Origin: Stagnimonas sp965279705
Lineage (GTDB): Bacteria > Pseudomonadota > Gammaproteobacteria > Nevskiales > Nevskiaceae
Direction: 5' to 3'
Assembly: GCA_965279705.1 (NCBI GenBank)
Contig: OZ257257.1
Coordinates: 2,666,001 to 2,730,000 of the forward strand
Length of the DNA: 64,000 nucleotides
This document shows, piece after piece, positions 1 to 10,133 of this stretch. The notes below the pieces were generated by a model. It was not told where the DNA came from and made no database searches. It worked only from the letters and a program-made list of their open reading frames with translations. Position 1 is the first letter of the stretch; each line of letters starts with the position of its first letter. Position numbers and translations under genes: made by a program.

Positions 1-1
1 A

Positions 2-880
2 CCTTCGCTCAAAGGTAAGCTCGCGCTCATCACGGGCGGCAATCGCGGCCTGGGTTTCGAGACGGCGACCGCGCTCATTGCTGCCGGCGCACAGGTAGTG
101 ATTGGCTGCCGCGAGCCGCGCAAGGCGCAGCAGGCCATCGCGCGCTTGCAGCAGCAATATCCCGATGCTTTCGTGCAGGCGATGACACTCGACGTGGCGG
201 ATCTCGCCTCGGTGCGGCGCTTCGCAGAGGCCTTCAATGCGCGCTTCGACAAACTCGATCTGCTCATTCACAACGCGGCAGCCATCCTCGCACCACAGAG
301 CGTGACGGCTGATGGTTTCGAGATGCACCTGGGCACCAACCACTTCGGCCCGTTTGCACTGACGGGGCTGTTGCTGGCGCCACTCAACGCCGCTCCGGCA
401 GCGCGCGTGGTGAGCATGTCGAGCATGGCGCATCGACTCACTCAAGGGCTTGATCCCGCTGACCCCGGGCTGACGACGCGCGCCTACAAGCCGATGGATG
501 CCTACGGCCGCAGCAAGCTCGCCGCGCTGCTGTTCACGCACGAGCTGGATCGTCGGCTGAAAACCAGCGGGGCTCGCAGCATCGCGGTTACCGCGCACCC
601 CGGCTACTCGGCCACCAATCTCGACCTCGGCGGATTTTTCATGCGTCTGGCCACCCGGCTATTCGCACAGCCGGCGGCACAGGGCGCGTTGCCTGCGCTC
701 TTCGCGGCGACCGATGCCAGCCTGAAAGGCGGCGAATACATCGGCCCCGGCGGCTTCAAGGAACTGAGCGGCCTGCCCCAGCGCGTGCAATGCAGCGACC
801 AAGGCCGCGACCCGGCAATGGCGCAGCGGCTTTGGGCTTTGTCAGAGCAGTTGACCGGCGTGCGTTACCTCGACGGCTAG
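2..880 (+). CDS. Short-chain dehydrogenase/reductase, 5' end cut by window edge
   Basis: A NAD(P)-dependent SDR; its start codon lies before the window, and 292 residues are visible. The reading frame is open from base 2 and begins with the dinucleotide-binding motif TGGNRGLG. It continues through HNAA (NNAG equivalent), the conserved GTNHFGPFALTGLLL stretch and the catalytic YGRSK (Tyr-x3-Lys). It belongs to the retinol-dehydrogenase-like SDR branch. The protein is clearly paralogous to the SDR at 55027-55956: both end in WALSEQLTGVRYL. Its TAG stop lies within CTAG at 877-880, which also contains the stop of the convergent gene. The substrate is unknown; the steroid-rich context makes a hydroxysteroid or other hydrophobic alcohol plausible. 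Confidence 0.9.
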   Translation, partial: PSLKGKLALITGGNRGLGFETATALIAAGAQVVIGCREPRKAQQAIARLQQQYPDAFVQAMTLDVADLASVRRFAEAFNARFDKLDLLIHNAAAILAPQSVTADGFEMHLGTNHFGPFALTGLLLAPLNAAPAARVVSMSSMAHRLTQGLDPADPGLTTRAYKPMDAYGRSKLAALLFTHELDRRLKTSGARSIAVTAHPGYSATNLDLGGFFMRLATRLFAQPAAQGALPALFAATDASLKGGEYIGPGGFKELSGLPQRVQCSDQGRDPAMAQRLWALSEQLTGVRYLDG

Positions 881-1533
881 GCCGAGCGCAGCTTTTTCTC
901 GGCACTGATGCGCACGGTTTGCTCTAGTCGCAAGCCTACGGCGTGCACGGTTTGCTCCAGACCCTCGGCATCGTCATGATCTTTTTGCTCGCGAATGACC
1001 AGCGAGCGAAACCAGCGACGGATCAGCGAGTTGGGGATGACCAGCGCACGTTCGACGGCATCGTCGTCGCGCCAGGTCTGGGTGGCGACGGTGCTCAGCT
1101 TGGCGGCGAGCCGCTCCGGGTCGTTCCAGGTTTCATCCCAGGGGCTTCCTGCGCTGCGGGCAAACAGCCCCAGTTCGTAGCCGCTGAAACTGCCGAAGCG
1201 TGACCACACCAGATCCAGCGTGGCGCAGGCCGGGTCGTCGACCTCCAGACTGGGTGTGACCTCGCTCAACATCCCGCCCTTTGCATCCTCGACGCGCGTC
1301 AGCAGGCCTGTGAGCGTGCGGGAGCCAACCGCCGATGCACCGGCAAGGCTCTCGATGAAGATGCCATCGCGCTGTGCCAAGACGACTTCATCCAGCAAGG
1401 CATCGTTGACCAGCGCCAATCGCAAGCCGTGCGCAAAGTAGGTGAGGCTTTGCAGCTGGTCGCCCGACAGTGCCGTGCTGCTGGCCGCGGCACGTTTCAA
1501 CAGATAGTTGGCAACGGCTAGGGCAGAGCGCAT
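877..1533 (-). CDS. Panacea/SocA-like (DUF4065-type) domain protein
   Basis: A 218-residue protein whose N-terminal part resembles the Panacea (SocA, DUF4065) domain. The match includes the opening ALAVANYLLKRA, then LQSLTYFAHGLRLAL and a following acidic DEVV segment. Panacea proteins often act as antitoxins or as adaptors for proteolysis; no toxin gene is adjacent here. The frame stays open upstream into the next gene, but that extension is Arg/Ser-rich shadow sequence. ATG at 1533 is the first Met before the domain, so it was chosen as start. The gene lies 97 bases downstream of the enoyl-CoA hydratase gene on the same strand. Its stop overlaps the stop of the convergent SDR by 4 bp. The role is uncertain. 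Confidence 0.7.
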   Translation of the reverse strand: MRSALAVANYLLKRAAASSTALSGDQLQSLTYFAHGLRLALVNDALLDEVVLAQRDGIFIESLAGASAVGSRTLTGLLTRVEDAKGGMLSEVTPSLEVDDPACATLDLVWSRFGSFSGYELGLFARSAGSPWDETWNDPERLAAKLSTVATQTWRDDDAVERALVIPNSLIRRWFRSLVIREQKDHDDAEGLEQTVHAVGLRLEQTVRISAEKKLRSA

Positions 1534-1630
1534 GGCGTATTCGACGGTGACGGCAGTGACCGCATCATAGCCCCCGCGATCACCGCGGCTTTGGCGTATT
1601 GCCGAGCGGTCGGCTGCCGACGCATCGCGC

Positions 1631-2512
<882 letters not shown>

Positions 2513-2544
2513 GGGGATTCGGTCCAAAAAAAGGGGATTGCAGC

Positions 2545-3780
2545 TTACGCCGCTCCGGGCGTCTGGTTAAGCGCCAGATCGTTGGGCGGATGCAGCACGC
2601 ACTGGGTGCCGGCGGGCGTGTACATCATCACCACGCACTGATTGCAGGCGGTGCAGCCGGACACCGTTGCCGTGCCATCGCGAAACTGATTGACCAGATT
2701 CGGCTCGTGGATGAGCGCGCGGCCCATCACCACGCTATCGAAACCGTCGCCAAGAATCTGCTGCACACCGGCAACCGATTTCGCTCCGCCGAGATAGGCC
2801 AGCGGCATGGTCACCGCCGCGCGCACCTTCAGCGAATGCTCGCGCAGATACAGCTCGTGGAAGGGCACTTTCGGCTCCCACAGCTTCATCAGCCGTGTGG
2901 CGGCACGAACCACTTTGTTGTCGATCACGTCGGTTGCCTCACGCGGCATATTGCTGCCGAAGATGGCCCAGGGTGCTTCCACGTTCATGCCGCCGCTGAG
3001 CACCAGCAGGTGCGCGCCTTCTTGCTCAAGTGCGCGGGCGACCTGCACGGCGTCCTCGGCGGTGGCACCGCCCTTGAAGCCCTCGGTGACGCCGATCTTG
3101 CAGGTGACGGCCATGGCGTTTCCGACCGCATCGAGCACCCGGCGCAGCACGCGCGCCGGGTAGCGCACGCGTTCGGCCGCAGTACGGCCACCCCATTGAT
3201 CGCGGCGCTTGTTGTAGGCGGGCGAGAGAAACTGGCTGAGCAGATAGCCGTGGCCCATGTGGATTTCCACCGCATCGAATCCCGCCGCGCGGGCGCGCTG
3301 TGCACCGGCCACGAACTCGTCGGCAATGCGCGCGCGATCGGCCTCGCTCATCGCGGTCTTGAACAGCCGCCCGCTGATGACGCCCGGTGGATTGAAACCG
3401 CCGGATGAACTCAGCGGATAGCGGGTACTGAGCTGCGGCACGAAGGTGAACGCACCGCCGTGAGTGATCTGTGCGCAGGCCGCAGCGCCCTCGCGATGCA
3501 CCGCATCGGTGAGCGCGCGCAGGTGCGGCAGACTGGGCTCGTCCAGCGTCACTTGGTCTTCAAACGTGCGGCCGTCCGGGCTGATGGCGCAGTAGGCAAC
3601 GGTGGTCATCGCCGCACCGCCCGCTGCCATGCGGCGATGGTGCTCGACCAGCGCCTTCGACGGCACGCCGCCCTTGGCCATGCCCTCGTTGGTGGCGGAT
3701 TTGATGAAGCGATTGCGGAGTGTCAGCGGGCCGATTTGCAGCGGCGTGTAGGCCCCAGCAATTGATTCGGGCGGCGTCAT
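2545..3780 (-). CDS. NADH:flavin oxidoreductase, Old Yellow Enzyme family
   Basis: A 411-residue FMN-binding TIM-barrel oxidoreductase. It starts with the family hallmark PLQIGPLTLRNRFIKSATNEGMA. It carries QITHGGAF, the active-site region VEIHMGHGYLLSQFLSPAYNKRRDQWGG, and C-terminal FMN/phosphate-binding VVMGRALIHEPNLV. The C-terminal CTACNQCVVMM Cys pattern recalls enoate or 2,4-dienoyl-CoA reductase relatives, but the extra FAD/NADH domain is absent, so this is a single-domain OYE. Family members reduce activated C=C bonds of enones. Beside steroid genes it could act on a steroid enone or a dienoyl-CoA. It lies 6 bp downstream of the SDR gene in the same operon. Confidence 0.93.
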   Translation of the reverse strand: MTPPESIAGAYTPLQIGPLTLRNRFIKSATNEGMAKGGVPSKALVEHHRRMAAGGAAMTTVAYCAISPDGRTFEDQVTLDEPSLPHLRALTDAVHREGAAACAQITHGGAFTFVPQLSTRYPLSSSGGFNPPGVISGRLFKTAMSEADRARIADEFVAGAQRARAAGFDAVEIHMGHGYLLSQFLSPAYNKRRDQWGGRTAAERVRYPARVLRRVLDAVGNAMAVTCKIGVTEGFKGGATAEDAVQVARALEQEGAHLLVLSGGMNVEAPWAIFGSNMPREATDVIDNKVVRAATRLMKLWEPKVPFHELYLREHSLKVRAAVTMPLAYLGGAKSVAGVQQILGDGFDSVVMGRALIHEPNLVNQFRDGTATVSGCTACNQCVVMMYTPAGTQCVLHPPNDLALNQTPGAA

Positions 3781-3786
3781 CGCTTT

Positions 3787-4545
3787 CTATCCGAGGTACG
3801 CCTGCCCACCATCCACAGCAATGCTTTGTCCATTGATGTAGCCGCAGTCGTCCGAGCACAGCGTGGCGACGAAACGGCCCACATCCTGCTCACAAGAACC
3901 GACGCGCTGCATCGGCACGGTGGCGACGAAGGCTGCGGCCTCTTCCGGTCGCGCCTTGCTCCAGCCCGCCATCGCCGGCGAGTCCCCCAGTGGCAGGATG
4001 GCATTGGTACGGATGCCGTCCTTCGCCCACTCGCAGGCGGCAGCACGGGTGAGTTGGCGGATCGCCTCTTTCACCGCACCGTACGCGCCGTAGCCCGAGG
4101 CGTCCCAGCGCATGGCCGCGGGCGATGCCAGATTGACGATGCAGCCGCCGCCCTTGAGATGGGGATAGGCGAGCTTCATCAGCCGGAATGTCGCGAGCGG
4201 GCCTGAGTCCCACCCCGCAGCAAAGGCCTCGTCGCTCACGCTATTCAGCGTGCCCAGCGGCACCTCCTGCGCATTGTTGACGAGGATGTTGAGGCCGCCC
4301 AGTTGCGACACCACCTGCGCCACCGCGCGCGCCATCGAGTCGGCGTTTTTCACGTCGCACTCGATCGCCAGCGCCTTGCCGCCACGACGGACGATTTCAG
4401 CCGTCGTAGTCTGCACTTTCGAGAGCGTGCGGCCCGCCACTGCAACTACGGCACCATCAGCAGCCAGGGCATAGGCAATACCCTGCCCCACGCCTTGTCC
4501 TGCGCCGGTGATGAGTGCGACTTTGCCGAGCAAGCGTTGCGACAT
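3787..4545 (-). CDS. Short-chain dehydrogenase/reductase
   Basis: A 252-residue classical SDR. Visible motifs are TGAGQGVGQG (cofactor), VNNAQ in place of NNAG, a Ser in NLASPAA, and catalytic YGAVK. The C-terminus INGQSIAVDGGQAYLG is typical of FabG-like SDRs. It lies between the TonB receptor (11 bp upstream) and the OYE reductase (6 bp downstream), so the three are probably co-transcribed. The paired SDR and enoate reductase suggest sequential redox steps on one imported substrate. The substrate is not identifiable. Confidence 0.92.
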   Translation of the reverse strand: MSQRLLGKVALITGAGQGVGQGIAYALAADGAVVAVAGRTLSKVQTTTAEIVRRGGKALAIECDVKNADSMARAVAQVVSQLGGLNILVNNAQEVPLGTLNSVSDEAFAAGWDSGPLATFRLMKLAYPHLKGGGCIVNLASPAAMRWDASGYGAYGAVKEAIRQLTRAAACEWAKDGIRTNAILPLGDSPAMAGWSKARPEEAAAFVATVPMQRVGSCEQDVGRFVATLCSDDCGYINGQSIAVDGGQAYLG

Positions 4546-4556
4546 GAGAGGTTACT

Positions 4557-6854
4557 TTACCAACGGATGGTGGCGGTGAGGCCGTAAGTGACGGGGTCTA
4601 TGTAGTAGGCGTTGGTGAGGTGGCCAAAGCCGGGGCCGAAGTCGATGAAGTTGGCGGCGACCTTTTCATCCGTGACGTTGCGACCCACCAAGGCGATTTC
4701 ACCGGTGAGCGCGCGGCCGAGCGGAATCTGGCTCAGCGCGAGCCGCAGGTTGAGCAGGCCATAAGCCTTCACGCGCGTGTCGCCCGCCACCGGCTGGTTG
4801 GCATCAAAGCCCGCGCCGCTGCTGGCCAACTGGTAGGGGTATAGAAAGTAACCGGCGGTGTAGGCGTAGTCCGCCACCGCCCGCAGCGTGCCGACCGAGG
4901 TGGTCAGCAGGCGGCTGTCGATCAGCAGATTGAAAGTGTGTTTGGGCGCGTGGGTGAAGGCGCGGTTATCGGCCTGATCGACACCGGCGTCGTCGATGAA
5001 GCGATCGAACTCGGGCCGCAGGTATGCGTAGTTCGCTTGCAGGCGCGTGCCCTTGATGGGCTGCAACACGCCTTCCAGTTCCACGCCTTCGATGGTGCCC
5101 TTGCCGGCGTTACGCACCACCGATGCCGCAGCACCTGAAGCCACGAACAACGACTGCTGCAGGTTAGTGAACTGGTTGTGAAACACCGAGGCATTCAACT
5201 GTGCGCGGCCAGCCAGATAGGTGCTCTTCACGCCCAGCTCGTAGGATTTCTGCTTCTCGGGCTTGAAGGGTGTTTGAGTCTCGGCGACGTTTTGCGCCGG
5301 GCTTTGCGAGGTGTTGCTGTATTCGCCGTTGAAGCCGCCGCTCTTGAAGCCCTCGGCGTAGCGCGCGTAGGTATTGAGGTTGTCGCTGAACTTATAGGCC
5401 GCGCTTACCGTCGGCGTGGTGGCATCAAAGGTCTTCTCGGCCGTGGTGCCCTCGGGGATGAAGTAGGTGAACGGTCCCGCTGGCGAACCGGCTACACCAA
5501 ACACGCGGTCGAGCGTTTTCTTCTCGGTGGTATAGCGCAGGCCGGCGGTCAGCGTCACCGGCTCGATGGGCTTGTAGTCGAGCTGACCGTACGCGGCCTT
5601 GGCCAGCGTGCGCGTGCCGTAGCGCGAGTCATACGTCGCGCCGCCGAAGAAGTAGCTCTGCGGATTGTTGGTGTCGCCGTGGTCGTTGTAGAAGTAGAGG
5701 CCACCGACGTAGCTGAGCCGGTCGGTTTTGCCCACCCATTGCAGCTCTTGCGAGAACTGGCGGAAGGTGGTGAGACGTGCCGTGTCGGCAATCGCCAACG
5801 GTGAGCCGTCGTAGTCGCCGGCGTCGTTGTTCTCCAGACGGCGGAAGGCAGTGATGGCCTTCACCGTGTTGCGCGGGTCGAGATTCCAGCTCAGGGTCAT
5901 CGACTGACCGCGCACGATCACATCCTGCTGCGAGGGCGAGTCGATGGAGGCTTTCTTCTGCCGCTCTCGCGAGGCAAAGCTGGAAAGCGGGCCATACAGG
6001 CCACCGGCAGGTGCAGCCGGATCGAACGCACCCGAGGGCTCGATACGATAGAGCTGGCTGAAGGTGCCGTTCTGATTGATCGCCGAGCGGTCATAGCGCA
6101 GGGCGGCGAGAAAATCCGGCGTGAAGGCGATGTCTGCCGCCACGCGCAGGCCGAGATTGTTGCGATCGTTGAGCTCGTCCACCGAGCTGCCGGGCGTGGT
6201 CTTGACCCAGCCGTCGCGCTTTTCAGAACGGGCGGCGACCGAGAGCTTTGCAATGCCGAACGCGGGCAGATCGGCCGAAATCTTGTTGGCGAACTGGCCG
6301 TAGTTGCCCAGCTCGGTGGTGAACTCGCCGCCCCACTCGCCGGTGGGCGCGCGGGTGACCAGATTGATGGCGCCGCCAATGGTGTTGCGGCCGTAGAGCG
6401 TGCCCTGCGGGCCGCGCAGCACTTCGACGCGGTACAGATCCACCACGTCGAACACCGTGCCCTGCGACTTGCCGAGATAGACGCCATCCAGATAGATGCC
6501 GACGGCCGGGTCCCAGTAAATGGCTGGGTTGATTTCGGCGTTGCCGCGAATCGAGATCTGCGAAATGCTGTCGTTGGCGGGCGATTTGCTCACCTGCAAG
6601 CCGGGCGCGAGCGCACTCAAGTCGGCAATGTTTTCGATGCCGCGATTTTGCAGCTGAGTCTTGCTGAAAGCGGTGACGGCGATCGGCACGTCCTGCAATT
6701 TTTCTTCACGCTTTTGCGCCGTCACGGTGACGGTTTCGAGCACTTCGCTCGCTGCCGGCGGTGCCTGCTCTGCTGTCTGTGCGACAGTCGTATTGCTGAA
6801 AGCAGCTGCCATTGCAGCCAGCGGAAGCAAGGCGAATAAGGGTTTGCTACGCAT
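4557..6854 (-). CDS. TonB-dependent outer-membrane receptor
   Basis: A 765-residue outer-membrane receptor energised by TonB/ExbBD. It has a signal peptide ending around TTVAQTAEQ and a TonB-box-like ETVTVTAQKR. The plug follows: VPIAVTAFSKTQLQNRGI, then VEVLRGPQGTLYGRNTIGGAINLVT. The rest is a long beta-barrel ending in Trp (ATIRW), which suits outer-membrane assembly. An AGGAGAG ribosome-binding site precedes ATG at 6854. It is first in a leftward operon with SDR, OYE reductase and enoyl-CoA hydratase, so the cargo is more likely an organic substrate than a siderophore. A perfect 13-nt palindrome lies about 40 bp upstream. Confidence 0.95.
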   Translation of the reverse strand: MRSKPLFALLPLAAMAAAFSNTTVAQTAEQAPPAASEVLETVTVTAQKREEKLQDVPIAVTAFSKTQLQNRGIENIADLSALAPGLQVSKSPANDSISQISIRGNAEINPAIYWDPAVGIYLDGVYLGKSQGTVFDVVDLYRVEVLRGPQGTLYGRNTIGGAINLVTRAPTGEWGGEFTTELGNYGQFANKISADLPAFGIAKLSVAARSEKRDGWVKTTPGSSVDELNDRNNLGLRVAADIAFTPDFLAALRYDRSAINQNGTFSQLYRIEPSGAFDPAAPAGGLYGPLSSFASRERQKKASIDSPSQQDVIVRGQSMTLSWNLDPRNTVKAITAFRRLENNDAGDYDGSPLAIADTARLTTFRQFSQELQWVGKTDRLSYVGGLYFYNDHGDTNNPQSYFFGGATYDSRYGTRTLAKAAYGQLDYKPIEPVTLTAGLRYTTEKKTLDRVFGVAGSPAGPFTYFIPEGTTAEKTFDATTPTVSAAYKFSDNLNTYARYAEGFKSGGFNGEYSNTSQSPAQNVAETQTPFKPEKQKSYELGVKSTYLAGRAQLNASVFHNQFTNLQQSLFVASGAAASVVRNAGKGTIEGVELEGVLQPIKGTRLQANYAYLRPEFDRFIDDAGVDQADNRAFTHAPKHTFNLLIDSRLLTTSVGTLRAVADYAYTAGYFLYPYQLASSGAGFDANQPVAGDTRVKAYGLLNLRLALSQIPLGRALTGEIALVGRNVTDEKVAANFIDFGPGFGHLTNAYYIDPVTYGLTATIRW

Positions 6855-6893
6855 CGTGATCTCTCCTCACACGGTGACGACTTATTGTTTTGG

Positions 6894-6906
6894 CCATCAC
6901 TGATGG
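6894..6906. promoter_or_regulatory. Candidate operator upstream of TonB receptor operon
   Basis: CCATCACTGATGG is a perfect 6+1+6 inverted repeat, 40 bp upstream of the TonB receptor start, where a repressor could control the leftward operon. No binding protein can be named. It shares CATCA-type half-sites with the palindrome at 22008-22027. Confidence 0.35.
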
Positions 6907-6976
6907 ATGGCTCCAGCACACGATAGTCACCTGTCCTGCGACGCTCGTCGTCCGCTTGGAGTAGCCGGGCCTCGGC

Positions 6977-7012
6977 CACAAAAAAGCCCGCCATCCGGCG
7001 GGCTTTTTTGTG
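6977..7012. terminator. Bidirectional intrinsic terminator
   Basis: A 16-bp perfect stem with loop ATCC: a GCCCGCC/GGCGGGC core flanked by A-rich and T-rich runs. It yields a GC hairpin followed by T6 on either strand. It sits just past the stop of the KstD-like gene (leftward) and upstream of the TonB receptor promoter, so it mainly isolates these two leftward units. Confidence 0.9.
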
Positions 7013-7019
7013 TTGCAGA

Positions 7020-8747
7020 TCAGGCCAGTGCAGGCTGCGTGACGGCTGCCATGTCGCGCACCGCCACGTAGGCGAAGGTCATCGCCGGGCCGAGTGTGGA
7101 GCCCGCACCGGCGTAGGTCTTGCCCATCACCGCCGCCGAGACATTGCCGGTGGCATAGAGGCCGGCGATGACGCTGCCGTCTTCGCGCAGCACGCGCGCA
7201 CGCTCATCGGCCCAAAGGCCGCCTTTGGTGCCGATCTCGCCGGGGTCGAGCCGCATGGCGTAGAACGGGGCCTTCACGACCGGACCCAAGCAGGGATTGG
7301 GCTTGTTGAGCGGGTCGCTGTAATAGCGGTCGATGGTGGTGTTGCCCTTGCCGAAGTCGAGGTCCTTGCCGGTGGCAGCGTACTCGCCGATCTTGCGGGT
7401 GGATTCGATCAGCCCCTTGGCATCAACGCCGATTTTGGCGGCGAGCGCTTCGAGGCTATCGGCACGGTAGTAGACATTGTCGAGCCAGTCTTTCGGCAGC
7501 GACGAATCGGGCTGCATCTGCCCGGGCAGGAAGAGGCCTGCCGGATATTTGTGGCGGAAGGTAGCATCGAAAATGAGCCACGCAGGCACCGCGCCATTGC
7601 CCTTGGCAGCATCGGCATACATGGCCGTCACCACGTCGGGATAGGCCGCCGCCTCATTGACGAAGCGCAGGCCTTTCTTGTTGACGATGACGCAGCCCGG
7701 CATGCAGCGCTCGACGAATAGCGTGGTCTGCGAACTCGCCCCCGGCACGTTCACTGTCGGTGAGCCCCAGACCAGATTCATGAAGCCCAGCTTGGCCCCT
7801 AGTGCGATGCCAGCACGGATGCCGTCGCCGTGATTGATCGGCGGCGCGCCCGTCCACGAAGCCTTGGTGGGCTGCGGCAGATATTGCTCGCGCATGGCCT
7901 GATTGGCCTCGAAGCCGCCAGAGGCCAGCACCACACCGCGCCGGGCGCGCAGGCGCAAGGTTTTGCCTTGGCGCTTGACCACTACGCCAACAACGCGACC
8001 GCCCTCTTCCACCAGACTTTCCATGCCGCTTTCCAACCACAGCGGCACGTTCTGTTTTTGCAGCGCGTGGCGCAGATGGCCGACCAGCGCCTGGCCCAAG
8101 GTCATGCGGCGATCGCGCTTGGTCTTGAACCGCCAGGCGAGGTCGAACCAGTAGCTGAGCATCATCTTCAGGATGAGGCCAACCCAGCCCTTGCCCTTGG
8201 TGAACAGCACATGCGCCTCGACCTGATTCATCGCCACGCGGCCCATTACCTGGGTGCCGGCGAAGGGCGGGCGTTGTTTGTCGAAATCGGCACCCAGTAG
8301 CGCGGCGTTGAACTCCACCGGCTCCATCGAGCGATAGCCATCCTTGCCGCCCGGCTTGTCCGGGTAGTAGTCGGGATACTTCTGCACACTCCGAAACTGC
8401 ACGCCGAATTTCTGTGCGAGATGACGCACCATTTCGGGCGCGTTTTTCAAGTACGCGGCAATGCGCGCCTCGGGCACTTCGCCCTCGGTGAGCAGCTTCA
8501 CGTAGCCAAGTGCTTCTGCGTAGCTGTCCTGCCCACCGTGCTTGGCGATGTCGTCGTTGCAGGGGATCCAGATGCCGCCACCGGACACCGCCGAGGTGCC
8601 GCCATAGAGATCGGATTTTTCCAGCACTACGGCCGACAAACCCTCGCCCGCTGCGCAAAGCCCAGCGGTCATGCCGCCCGCGCCGGAGCCGACGACGATG
8701 ACGTCGAACTCCTGATCCCAGTTTGCCGCGCTTGATGAGCCGTCCAT
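7020..8747 (-). CDS. kstD: 3-ketosteroid delta1-dehydrogenase-like FAD enzyme (KstD family)
   Basis: A 575-residue FAD-dependent dehydrogenase introducing the C1-C2 double bond into 3-ketosteroids, the step before ring B opening. The Rossmann motif DVIVVGSGAGGMTAGL is near residue 15. The KstD hallmark SGGGIWIPCN follows near residue 55. The C-terminal signature NVSAAVMGKTYAGAGSTLGP holds the Tyr and the Gly four residues later that line the active site of characterised KstDs. The length matches the family. A GGGGG stretch precedes ATG at 8747. It lies 92 bp downstream of the HsaA-like gene and is followed by a strong terminator. Other fumarate-reductase-type flavoproteins are the alternative, but the motif set favours KstD. 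Confidence 0.88.
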   Translation of the reverse strand: MDGSSSAANWDQEFDVIVVGSGAGGMTAGLCAAGEGLSAVVLEKSDLYGGTSAVSGGGIWIPCNDDIAKHGGQDSYAEALGYVKLLTEGEVPEARIAAYLKNAPEMVRHLAQKFGVQFRSVQKYPDYYPDKPGGKDGYRSMEPVEFNAALLGADFDKQRPPFAGTQVMGRVAMNQVEAHVLFTKGKGWVGLILKMMLSYWFDLAWRFKTKRDRRMTLGQALVGHLRHALQKQNVPLWLESGMESLVEEGGRVVGVVVKRQGKTLRLRARRGVVLASGGFEANQAMREQYLPQPTKASWTGAPPINHGDGIRAGIALGAKLGFMNLVWGSPTVNVPGASSQTTLFVERCMPGCVIVNKKGLRFVNEAAAYPDVVTAMYADAAKGNGAVPAWLIFDATFRHKYPAGLFLPGQMQPDSSLPKDWLDNVYYRADSLEALAAKIGVDAKGLIESTRKIGEYAATGKDLDFGKGNTTIDRYYSDPLNKPNPCLGPVVKAPFYAMRLDPGEIGTKGGLWADERARVLREDGSVIAGLYATGNVSAAVMGKTYAGAGSTLGPAMTFAYVAVRDMAAVTQPALA

Positions 8748-8839
8748 TTTTATTCCCCCAACGATTGAGGGTGGGCGTGCTCACGCTCTCCCCTAGCCCC
8801 GCCCCCACGATCGGGAGCAGGGAATGTTTCTTGCCGGAC

Positions 8840-10036
8840 TCAGATGAAGAAGTCGGTGTTCTCGCGACCCAGCAATACGCCGCCGTAGTTGCGCCCGAAG
8901 ATGTCCGGGTTGTTGGCGTAGTGGCCGCGTGCGGCGTGAATGTCGAGGAAGGAGCGCACCAGCGGGAAGTCCGTGAAGATGCCGCGGCCACCGCAAGCAC
9001 TGAACAATGCGTAGGCGTGCTTGGCGCAACGCTCGACGATCTGCGCGCTCTGGTAGCGGTAGTGCAAACGGGTTTCGAGCTCTGCCATGCCGCCCTTGCG
9101 GGCCTGCGCCATCAGCTCGTCGAAGTTGCGGTTGATGACCAATTTCATTTCATCGACGGCGACCATGGCATCGGCCAGCGCGATCTGCGCCGGGCCTTGC
9201 TCGGCAGTCTTGGCACCCATGTTGCCCGTCCACTGCTTGCCCCAGTCGCGGAAGCTGTTGATGGCACCCTGCAAGCCGCCAATCGCTGCCGACGACACCG
9301 CACGCACGAAGATTTGACCGAACGGCAGGTCGTAGAGCGGTGCGGTGAACTCAGCCCCGCCCGGGTTGGTGCCCATGAAACCGTCGGTGGCCTTGTGGGT
9401 GCGGTACTCGGGCACGAACACGTCGTTGACGACGATGTCCTTCGAGCCCGTGGCTTTGAGGCCCATCGTGTGCCAGGTGTCGACAATCTCGAAGTCGCTC
9501 TTGGGCAGCAGGAAGGTGCGATATTCCGGCGGCTTGCCCTCGGTGAAAATCAGGCCGCCCAGAAACACCCAGTCGCAATGGTCGATGCCGCTGGAGAAAC
9601 CCCAGCGACCGCTGAAGCGAAAACCGCCTTCAACCGGCTTGACCTGGCCCTTGGGCATGTAGGTGGAGGCGATGAGAACATCGGTATCGCCTGCGCCCCA
9701 CACGTCTTCTGCCGCCTTGGGGTCGAACAGGGCGATCTGCCAGTTGTGCACGGCGACGACGCTATAAACCCAGGCGGTGGACATGCAGCCCTCGGCGAGC
9801 GTCATGGCGACGTCGTAGAAGGTTTGCGGGTCCATCTCGTAGCCGCCGTATTTCTTCGGCTGCAACACGCGGAACAGGCCGGCGGCTTTCATCTCGGCCA
9901 CGGTATCGGCCGGCAGCATGCGGGCTTCGTCGGCGGCTTTGCCGCGCGCGGCGAGCGTGGGGATCATGTCGCGCGCGCGCTGGACGATGACCTGCGGGCT
10001 GATGGGCGTGACGTTGGACTTGGCGACGTTGGGCAT
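8840..10036 (-). CDS. Acyl-CoA-dehydrogenase-fold flavin monooxygenase, HsaA/TesA2-like
   Basis: A 398-residue protein of the acyl-CoA dehydrogenase fold that resembles the oxygenase of 3-HSA hydroxylase (HsaA), which hydroxylates the phenolic secosteroid ring. Family features are LFRVLQPKKYGGYEMDP, GCMSTAWVYSVVAVHNW, FRFSGRWGFSSGIDHCDW and the late Arg/His-rich GGRGIFTDFPL. The catalytic Glu of true acyl-CoA dehydrogenases is not evident. ATG at 10036 was preferred over an upstream ATG because AAGGAGATCACC precedes it directly. HsaA needs a small flavin reductase (HsaB), which is not encoded nearby. The gene is adjacent to KstD and divergent from a KshA-like gene. Confidence 0.82.
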   Translation of the reverse strand: MPNVAKSNVTPISPQVIVQRARDMIPTLAARGKAADEARMLPADTVAEMKAAGLFRVLQPKKYGGYEMDPQTFYDVAMTLAEGCMSTAWVYSVVAVHNWQIALFDPKAAEDVWGAGDTDVLIASTYMPKGQVKPVEGGFRFSGRWGFSSGIDHCDWVFLGGLIFTEGKPPEYRTFLLPKSDFEIVDTWHTMGLKATGSKDIVVNDVFVPEYRTHKATDGFMGTNPGGAEFTAPLYDLPFGQIFVRAVSSAAIGGLQGAINSFRDWGKQWTGNMGAKTAEQGPAQIALADAMVAVDEMKLVINRNFDELMAQARKGGMAELETRLHYRYQSAQIVERCAKHAYALFSACGGRGIFTDFPLVRSFLDIHAARGHYANNPDIFGRNYGGVLLGRENTDFFI

Positions 10037-10133
10037 GGTGATCTCCTTCGGAATAACCGGTGGCGCAATAGCCATCCGGCACAGCAATTTTCAGATGCAC
10101 TTTTTCGCCCATCAGCAGGGGCGCGTCATCATC

